Below the pieces are notes generated by a model. That model was not told the origin of the DNA and searched no databases. It saw nothing but the letters and a program-made list of their open reading frames with translations. From Antrodiella citrinella (lineage: Eukaryota; Basidiomycota; Agaricomycetes; Polyporales; Steccherinaceae), in NCBI GenBank assembly GCA_004802725.1, contig SGPM01000304.1, forward strand, positions 1-33,267: 33,267 nt of DNA. Reading direction: 5' to 3'. The number at the start of each line of letters is the position of its first letter. Position 1 is the stretch's first letter. Below are positions 25,739 through 33,267 of the stretch, piece after piece. A program made the position numbers and the translations under genes.

Positions 25739-26931
25739 TCAAGTAACCGTCAACCAAAACAAAGCCTCCGTCGCGGTGAACCTCTCTCGCGGATCGTATG
25801 CAAACATTCCTAGCAGCACCTTCTCAAGCGCGGTCTCCTCGACTTCTGTCACATAATCATCCCGTACGTTTGACAGCGTCATAGTCTTGAAGGGTGGCAC
25901 AGCGCCGATCTCTCGCCCCTCCTCGTCGAAATATTGGGCATGACCGGTCCATCGATCCCACCACGCGTCGGGGAGTTTTCCAAACATCATGACCATCCCT
26001 CCCAGGACTTCGTCCTTCCGAGCATTGAATCGAACGGGGATGACTGGTATCCCATGCTGCGTGCCACCAGAAAGAAGCTGGTGAATGAGGTTGCCTAGCG
26101 CCCACACATCTGAAACCGGAGAGCCCAAGTCGTCAAAAAGGGGAGGGCTCGCTTGGGAGGCACCGTAGATATGTATAAGACTCTCCAAAATCCCCGATTT
26201 TGATGTGGACCTGAGCAGAGTCTTCCAGAGCCTTGTGTATGAGAGGGATGAAGTCGGGTGAGCGAACGACGTATTTCGGGACGTGAGGCGAGTTTTCGGG
26301 AGGACATGCCGTGGGTAGAGGTTTGACAGGAGATATATATGGTTCACCTAGGTGTTCCGTAAGCTCTGTCTTGGTGAAAGATGCGAGAGTGGGCAAATGG
26401 TAGAGGATGTTACCGAGATGAAGGTCTACAAAAACTCGTCTAAGTGTACGTGGCTAGCGAACGGACAGAAAAATCCCCTGCGTGAACGATGTTGCATGAA
26501 TGGAGGTATTCTACCGCATGAATGACTTGTGCGGCAAATCGGCGAGCAACGGCAGGAGGGAGATGCTGAGTCTCCCACAAGATGTCGTCCTCGTCGTCCA
26601 TATACTCAATGTCTGCTAATAAGTTCGGTCCAGAGACCTCGTATTGGACCGTCATGGGTGAAAGAGTCGAGGAACTGCAGGACAAAGGCTTTGCCACTGG
26701 CAGGACCGGAGCCAGTCACAGACTGCTTGAGTACCTGGAGTTCCGTTCCTGCGGAGGACGTGGATGCATCGGCGATGACAATCTTCAATGCAGCAGACGC
26801 ATCTCTGACATTGTCCCAAACGAGCCACACTGTGGGATAGGAGCCGTACCCGAGCTTGTGGACAACGAGTTGTTGAACTTGTCTCCTATGTGGACTGGAT
26901 GGTATCCGCCTGGACGGTATTTGTGCATCAT
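25739..26931 (-). pseudogene. Degenerate SRPK-like serine/threonine kinase
   Basis: Read on the minus strand, the pieces of an SRPK-type kinase appear in order but in different frames: YRPGGYHPVHIGDKFNN; then VVHKLGYGSYPTVWLV (glycine loop), with AALKI (lysine); then SGPNLLADIE; then LPPAVARRFAAQVIHAVEYL with HSCNIVHA; then DLHLGNIL; then KIGDFGES; then LFDDLGSPVSDVWALGNLIH; and a C-lobe ending at 25739. Breaks: a frame change at 26867-26868; a deletion plus frame change at about 26641-26644, where the usual GTH-hinge is missing; no GT donor after IVHA (about 26478) although the matching acceptor TTTTTGTAG is kept; and a frame change between 26141 and 26178. Introns cannot explain these because the gaps are only a few bases. 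The family phosphorylates SR splicing factors. The ATG at 26931 is the likely former start of this part. Confidence 0.8.
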
Positions 26932-27777
26932 TTCGGTGTGAGGATCTTGGTAATAGAAAGTAACTTGAGATATTGCTAGACTTGACGAAGAAAGATGAAG
27001 TAACAGAGAGAAAGTGACAAAACCGACACCAAAGAATTCGAATCTGCTCACTTATATATCTTCGTGGTGGCATTTATTATAGGTGTCGTGACCTGTGTAT
27101 TTTGACAATTGAGCAGTCTTGGAACTTCAGCTCAAGATGAACATCCTCAGGCTCAAGGTCCCAGGTACTACGCATTGCGCATATCTATCTCGTTTTTTGT
27201 AGCTCAATCGACTGTCCACGCACGTCGACGCATCTGTTCAAATTGCGCCCTTCACCGTACGACATCCCTCCCAGATTAGTGCATATGTACCCTGTATGTA
27301 TACGTACCGATAGCGACAGGTCGTTTCGAATTTGGCACCGAGGTCAGTACATAAGATGAAACCATCGAAAAGGGATCTCGTCTATGTAAATGGCCACGAA
27401 TATGTCTGACCAGAATCTCGCTGATATCAACGTCGTGGTTTGGTATTCACCTTCCTGATTATGAATTCATTTCGCACCAGCGATGTACAAGCTCCTGCTG
27501 CGATACAGCGACCGAAGAGAAGTACAACGACGTAGGTAGGAGAGAGGAAGGCGGTAGCGGAGAGAGAGAGGAGAGATAAGAGATAAAGCGTACACCATCC
27601 AAAAGCAGAACGAAAAGATACAGTCACAGGTAAAGACGCGACGCGCGTTGAGAGACGGTCAGATCCGACGAAGGAAGAGGAGAGGAGAAAGGCGAATGTG
27701 AGATGAACTTCATCCTGCATGATCCATGATCGTACCGTACCGAGTATGCAAGGGCAGAAATAAAGGTGATGCTAGAG
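26932..27777. other. Intergenic region between kinase pseudogene and Atg4 gene
   Basis: About 850 bp. The proximal part is the former promoter of the pseudogene and the distal part is the 3' flank of the Atg4 gene, with purine-rich GAGAGA tracts around 27551-27580. No gene is supported. Confidence 0.5.
27051..27058 (-). promoter_or_regulatory. TATA-like element upstream of the kinase pseudogene
   Basis: TATATAAG on the minus strand lies about 120 bp upstream of the ATG at 26931. It could be a relic promoter, so the pseudogene may still be transcribed. Confidence 0.35.
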
Positions 27778-30700
27778 CTAGAAGTCGTCGAAATCGTCCG
27801 TTGGCACACCCCTGACTCCGCCACTCTGCGTCCGTCCCCCATCCCTCGCCTTCGCAGTACGCATCTGGGGCACTCGCTTTCCTTCTGCATTCGACGAGGC
27901 CGCTTTCGGCGCATCGTCGTCGGCAGGATCACTGGGGAAAGGATATTGTTCATGGGATTGCGTCGAGCCCTGCTCGCGCCGGGAATGCGAACGGGAGATC
28001 GTACCCTGCGATGAGGACGATTTCTTGCTCTTGCGGCGTTTCACGTTGATGGAGCCAGGGTCGCTATCCAAGCTAATGGTCGAATCCACGGAACGAGACT
28101 TCATCATAGGAGACGCGTGGAGATGAGACTGAGATGGCGGGTCCTGTGGAGGCGAAGGTGTAGACCAAGCAGGCGACGGCGTCTGCGGTAAAATCCCTGG
28201 ATCGGCCCATTCCTCATCTTCTTCGTCGTCGAAATCCAACGACGTTCCCGAACTCTCCTTCTGCTGCATCCCTTCCGACGCCTCGTCACTGCCTCCTCCC
28301 TCGAACGTTGCCCTACCCGGGGTGATGGGGTCAATCGGGTCGTCCTCCGTGTCCACTTCGGACTTGCTGCCGGTACCACTGCCCGCACCTCCTTGGACGC
28401 TAACGCTCGTATCGGGCGAAGACACGCTGGCGGAACGCGAGCGGCCCAGTTCGGAGGACGAGCCGTCTTCCTCTTCCTCCTCGTCTTCGGGCATATCGAT
28501 GTCAGGCTCGGAGATAGACTCTAGACCCATTTCCGAGTCGGAAGGCCAATTAGGCGGCTCGTCCTGGATGGACAGCACAGTTGCCTTGTACCTGCTGTTT
28601 AGCTGAGGAAGGCGTTGCGTCAATCAGCGTCATGCGTAAACCCTCGATTTGGGTGGGTGCGACTTACATCTGCAACCTTGGCTCTGAAATCAAGCCAATC
28701 CTGTTCGTTCTTGCACAGGAATCCCATGAGCATGCTCGGATCCAACCCGGAGAGGGGCATCTTGCGGACACGATCGCAGTGGAACGTCTTCAACTCCGCA
28801 GCTGAGTACGCTGTCACGAAGTGCTTTTGCATAGGGTCCAAATCAGAGAGATCCCCGGCACCGCTCCCGTCAAATTCCCTAGAGTCCATATCAGACTCAG
28901 GCAGAACACTAGAGTGCCAGCGCGTGTGCGACGACTCCGAGTTTGAGGATGCCGCCGAGGAAGATGAGAGTTGCTGCTGCAATGGAGAGGGAGACAGCGG
29001 CGCGCGGTGAGAGAATGAAGAGTTCCCGGATGTGCTGGATCGCGCGGAAGCCGGGGATGTAGGAGAACGAATATGTCGGTGAGGAGTGCGCGGTCGCGTA
29101 TCGCGGTCACGTTCACGGTCTGAAGAGTAAGACGGCTCTGGAGAGATGTGTCGTGCAAAAAGTGGAGGTGGGGAGGTTTCGCGAGTGGGTGGAGGTCGAA
29201 GTGGTATAGCAGGACGTGCATGATGTGGGTCCAGATAAAAGAGATTATCGGCTTGAGAACCAACGAAATAGTAAGAAGAGGAAGGGCGGCCTCCGGCAAT
29301 GCCAACGGATTGGGGCCAAGTGTAAAGAGCCTAGAGCGAACGTTAGTTATAAGAACACAATGGATGATGATATGGTGTACCTTCAGAGTATCATAATAAA
29401 CGGGATTGACACCGTCAATACCCAGACGATGTCCAATCAGGACTAACACAGCACGGTCTCCCCAGTTGCGCCGGGCATAACGTTTCGGTGCGCCAAAAGT
29501 GGAATGTGACGCTTCAAATACTGCAGATTCGTATATCGTCCCACCGTCCGCTGCCACGTATATACCGAGCCCAGCTTGAGGGAAAGCATGAACGAGCGTC
29601 CTGAAAATAACGTTCGGTGATAAGTTACGGGCACGATGATATGGGAACGCACTTGATGGCTCCTGCAGCGGTACTAGGCCCAAACCACTGCCCAACGCGT
29701 ACACCTAGCGCTTTCCCGACTAACGCCATACGATGTACGCTAAAAGGACTATGCGGTGATGGATCGTCCAAAAACCACGTCAGTATCTGCACGTAGGTAG
29801 CGTAGTCGGCGGTATACACAGGATGCGGTGGTCGTCGCCAATCTGCGGGGAACAGAAAAGAATTTCGTTCAGTCTCTTGAGAATCATATCAGAATTCAGT
29901 GACGTACCACGACCCAGATGCAAATGCAACAGCGTATTGGCCAGCAACGACTGTCCCGTTCTCAGCATGCACCCCCAACCGGAGTCACTGGACCATCCCT
30001 TTTCTCCACCCAGCGGCCAATTCCACTTCTTCGTCGGCGGACTGCTAGTCAACGGCATGATTTGATCGCGAACCTCTGATTCCAGCTCCTCGAGAGAAGT
30101 GTCTCTGATGGGTTGGAACTGGGATCGGTACGTCAGCCATATCCGTGATGTGTAATCAGCGTAGAAAACGGGGGGCCAGTGCCTTCCTGGGTCCTTAGGG
30201 TTCGTCGATGCCGGTTGAGATTGTGAGAGCGACGGATCCGCGCCGCCTTGAGTTGGGGACGATGACGTCGAAGAACGAACAGAAACGGGTGACTGCTGTC
30301 TTCTAGAGCTGACTGAACCGCGACGGACAGTGCCAGGTTGATGATGATAAGAAGAAGGTGATCTGGGTTCGTTTCCTGGATGCTCCACGCCGAGGATCCA
30401 AATGGAATCCAAACAATTATCGGGCGACGCATCGCTGTCCAGCAGATAGCGCATGGCTTTGTCAAGATGTCCCTTGCCGTGTTTGGCGGCCGTTAGCAAA
30501 GCGGAGCCTCTACCCTTGGGAGAATTGGACGCGAACTGTTGTTGAGATAACAGAGACGGAAGTGAGAGGTCGGTGGACGAGGTGCTAAATGTATGCGAGA
30601 GCCACCCCGACAATCTACTGGGTAGATCGGTAATGCGAGTAGCAGAGGAGGAGGATGGGTAGTAGTTGCTGGACGGGTAGTTATCAGACAGAGGACGTTC

Positions 30701-31135
30701 TGACCGGGTACGAGGGCGAGGAATGTTCACAGGCTCGACGATGATGGGTGTCTCCTCCTGAAAACTGTCCTGCCGCACTTCGTTATCGATGTCGTTCTCG
30801 GGGTAGCTCTCGAACTCGTTGTCGTGATGGTTGAAGTTGGGTGTAGCGTTGGGGGAAGTTGGGCTCTCAGAAAGAACATCTTCCGACTGGCGCCGCTTCT
30901 CGTCTCTACCGCCAAACAGCTTCTTGTTACTTCTCGTAGTAGTCTTGCTCGACTTGGACGTCTCGCTCGGCGGTGGGCTGGTGGAAGACGTGCTAGCTAT
31001 CGTGCTGGAGCTGCTCCCGAGCGTGTCGATCATCGACCGTGAGCGGTCTCTGTTCTGCTTCTGAAGGAATTTAGGCAACTTGGAGCCCGACGGCGACGAG
31101 GGGGAGGGGGATCCGCGCTCGGATTTGTTGTTCAT
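27778..31135 (-). CDS. ATG4: Atg4-type autophagy cysteine protease with long low-complexity extensions
   Basis: Exons on the minus strand, 31135-29908, 29842-29653, 29600-29381, 29330-28668 and 28602-27778, give 1,041 residues, about twice yeast Atg4. The enzyme processes Atg8 and removes it from lipids. The catalytic Cys lies in [17 protein letters not shown] (Cys codon 29969-29971). Asp and His lie in LDPHHARP (29229-29231 and 29223-29225), after [14 protein letters not shown]. The N-terminal 230 or so residues are Ser/Pro-rich. The region after the active-site His is interrupted by a Ser/Pro/Arg-rich insert and then resumes with [20 protein letters not shown], a conserved Atg4 segment. A tail of about 300 residues follows, acidic and Ser-rich, ending TDDFDDF. 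The extensions are typical of basidiomycete Atg4 proteins. The catalytic triad is complete. Confidence 0.95.
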
Positions 31136-31723
31136 CGTCGTCGCCGTCGATGAGCTCGTTGTGGATGTTGTGGTTGGGAGAGAGTTGTGTTAGCGCCAGG
31201 CCACTTGGCCTGCGCTGACCTTCCAAGTCTCAATGTCCTGCTCTCCTGCTGATCTGGCCGCCGACATTCCTCCTCATGTTTCATTGTTAAGCATATTCCA
31301 TGTGTTGTAGAATGTTCATGTACAAGGAAAACGTGGAGGACCTCTGTCTACGCGAGATCCGAACATGTGTACATACAGGCTGCTGCCCGGGGTTCTGAAC
31401 CTGTGAGTACGTACAGAAGGTATCATTGCTCAGGTACTTGAACAAAGTAACAAAGGGACAGGCAATCTAAGGTTCAATGAACGGCGACAGAAGCAATGCA
31501 GTAGACGACTATGAGACCGAAAAGTGCCAATCCGATATGAAGTTAGCTCTGCACCGGCGGAGTCGGACGCCCAAGGGCCTCGCGATCTCCTCGCGTCTGA
31601 GAACCACTTCCTCGGTCCAAGGTCGAGAACTTATCAGACGGCGTTGGTCTGGGAGATATGAGAGCACCGCAGAAGACATAACAGAAGCAGAATCCAAGCC
31701 CTGATCCTCGAGGATGCGGGGGA
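31136..31723. other. Promoter region of Atg4 gene and 3' flank of the isomerase gene
   Basis: About 590 bp between two minus-strand genes. Sequence next to the Atg4 ATG is rich in GTTGT/GATGAG strings. No TATA box or additional gene is evident. Confidence 0.5.
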
Positions 31724-32918
31724 CTAGAGTTTAGCTGCGGACTTGAAAAGAGGTGGGTACGTGGCCTTCTTTCGGGCTATGGCAGCGGCGAATGAGTCCG
31801 ACAAGTCCTACGAGGAGTACGACATATGAGATAGGATCATGACGGAAGAATCATTCAGCACTCACAGAACTCTGCAGCATAGCACTGTTCCAATTTGCAA
31901 CATACTCTTGGTTCTCTTGGACGCTGGAGATGACGGCAGAATCAGCAACCCGTCAATAAGAAATTTCAAACCAAACGCACCTATGATCCCTCGCATGCAG
32001 AAGAACTTTCTTCGTCCCAATGACAGCAATGGGACTCTTGGAAGCAATAACCTTCGCAGTCTCGATGGCGGCCTTGACTACTTCATTACGGCTCCCCTCG
32101 ACAACTTTGGATATCAGGCCCATCTTCTTACCATCTGCGGCAGTGAAGTTACGAGCGGTATATGCCAGTTCGTGCACCATGCTCTGATTACCGGCCAGCT
32201 TGGGCAGTCGAGCTAGAGTACCAATGTCTGCTGCGAGGCCGACGTCCACTTCCTGCAGGAATAGTTGAGCATGACAATTTAAACTGGGATTCCTGCAGAA
32301 CATACCTTGATGCTGAACACTGAATCTGTCGCGGCGTATCGTACATCGCATGCTAAGATTATGTCAATTGACAGCCCAAATGCGATTCCATGCACGGCAG
32401 CTATCACAGGACACAAGCACTTTTCCGGGGCAGCGATAGCCTCCTGGAAAGTGAGAACTTCAGCACGAATTTGTAGAGCTCGTCTACCAGGATCTTTATC
32501 ATAGGTGTTCATATTGTCCAGACCGCTAACTGAGAATATTCCTGCGTCAGCCCAATGCTACAGATGATACGAGAAATACGCACAATCTAAGCCGGCTGAG
32601 AATGCTTTTGCAATAGATGAAGCAAGCACAATGGCTCGAACGTCTGGCAGTTGGCTCAATCGTAGGAAAACTTGTCCATATTCTTTCCAGAAGCTAGTTC
32701 AAAGCCGAGCTAACGCTTTGGACGCAACACTCATACACGGGCTCACTCACGGCACATGGAAGGCATTCACAGGTCCCCTGATGTCAATGTTAGTATTGCG
32801 GTTCACTATAAGCAACCGTCATTGAGACCGACCTAGAAAGCTCTACCAGTAGCACATGATCTGCTGGCGAGGACACCTTGATGAACTCGCCTGACAATTC
32901 ACTGTAGCTCGTTGCCAT
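31724..32918 (-). CDS. Peroxisomal delta3,5-delta2,4-dienoyl-CoA isomerase (Ech1/Dci1 type)
   Basis: Seven exons on the minus strand, 32918-32833, 32777-32751 (a 27-nt microexon), 32693-32584, 32529-32306, 32252-31981, 31923-31866 and 31807-31724, give 286 residues. Crotonase-fold motifs: AFSAGLD, CPVIAAVHGIAFGLSIDI, ACDVRYA, KEVDVGLAADIGTLARLPK, and SKSPIAVIGTKKVLLHARDH, matching rat ECH1 closely, including the position of its three catalytic acids (SID, KEVD and LAAD). The C-terminus is KSAAKL, a PTS1 peroxisomal targeting signal (AKL). The enzyme isomerises 3,5-dienoyl-CoA during oxidation of unsaturated fatty acids with odd-numbered double bonds. An alternative acceptor for exon 4 would create a stop at the junction; the acceptor at 32530 gives continuous coding. 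Confidence 0.92.
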
Positions 32919-33267
32919 ATTCGCGTCGTGAACTACGCCTTCGAGACGAGGTAGTTTGGGAATAAGAGACGTTCAGACGTTCAGTCAATCCGTTGCTGAA
33001 CGTACAATAACATCTGATATTGTCATACGCGATTTCATACCGAGTTTGTCGGAAATTTCCTGACGCCCTTACAAGAATAAAGACCCCGGTATCACATGAA
33101 GAAAGATAATCTTGCAAGATTTCGTCGCAAGAGGCTTACAATTATGACGGTCCAACCTGGACATAAATGATAAAAAGGCGTTGGTATCGAAAAACTGTAG
33201 TGCGACCGCGAAAACACGGGGGGACGCCAGATTCTGTTGTCCGTGCGAAAAAACAGTCATGTCCGGT
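32919..33267. other. Upstream region of the isomerase gene to the window edge
   Basis: About 350 bp. It should hold the isomerase promoter. No TATA box at the usual spacing and no supported gene is seen. Minus-strand frames here lack recognisable content. Confidence 0.45.

Noticed and set aside
29290..29335. Apparent frameshift in Atg4 after TLKA
   Set aside because: Joining the exons at AAG|GCT gives [19 protein letters not shown] in one frame, so there is no break.
32525..32590. Apparent stop codon at a splice junction of the dienoyl-CoA isomerase
   Set aside because: It appears only if the acceptor GCAG at about 32544 is used. The next acceptor, CTCAG at 32530, gives AGLDFSGLDNM in frame.

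Overview
The window is nuclear DNA from a filamentous fungus, almost certainly a basidiomycete of the mushroom class (Agaricomycetes). Genes are split by many GT-AG introns, mostly 45-65 nt, CDS are GC-balanced, and the content includes a FunK1-type fungal kinase, a WOPR (Gti1/Pac2) regulator, a GPI-type fasciclin protein and a long-tailed Atg4. All gene models were spliced by eye. For most of them the exon lengths sum to a whole number of codons, and this checks the models.

Layout, left to right: (1) the start of a leftward gene cut by the window edge (1-100); (2) PRP16/DHX38-like splicing helicase, + (313-5112, 19 exons); (3) a small predicted membrane protein, + (5404-5813); (4) secreted two-domain fasciclin protein with a GPI-type tail, + (6029-7476); (5) FAD/NAD-binding amine-oxidase-like protein, - (7827-9886); (6) a gene-poor stretch (9887-13247) with one tentative orphan gene (11189-11864) and an inverted repeat; (7) FunK1 kinase, - (13248-15988); (8) a second gene-poor stretch; (9) WOPR transcription factor, - (17331-18919); (10) tentative small secreted cysteine-containing protein, - (19603-20160); (11) 74-residue single-pass membrane protein, Tom6-like, - (20523-20747); (12) ankyrin-PH-ORD oxysterol-binding protein of the Osh1/Osh2 class with a canonical FFAT motif, + (21070-25131); (13) a MITE-like element of about 230 bp with 20-bp perfect inverted ends (25433-25665); (14) an SRPK-like kinase pseudogene with several frame breaks, - (25739-26931); (15) Atg4 autophagy protease with a long tail, - (27778-31135); (16) peroxisomal dienoyl-CoA isomerase ending in AKL, - (31724-32918).

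The genes do not form an obvious pathway or biosynthetic cluster. They are a mix of conserved housekeeping functions (splicing, autophagy, sterol transport, peroxisomal beta-oxidation, mitochondrial import) and fungal accessory families (FunK1, WOPR, fasciclin). The most unusual items are the decayed SRPK-like kinase, the nearby MITE-like element in the same convergent intergenic region, and the orphan genes in the gene-poor gaps. I did not find a clearly new multi-gene system.
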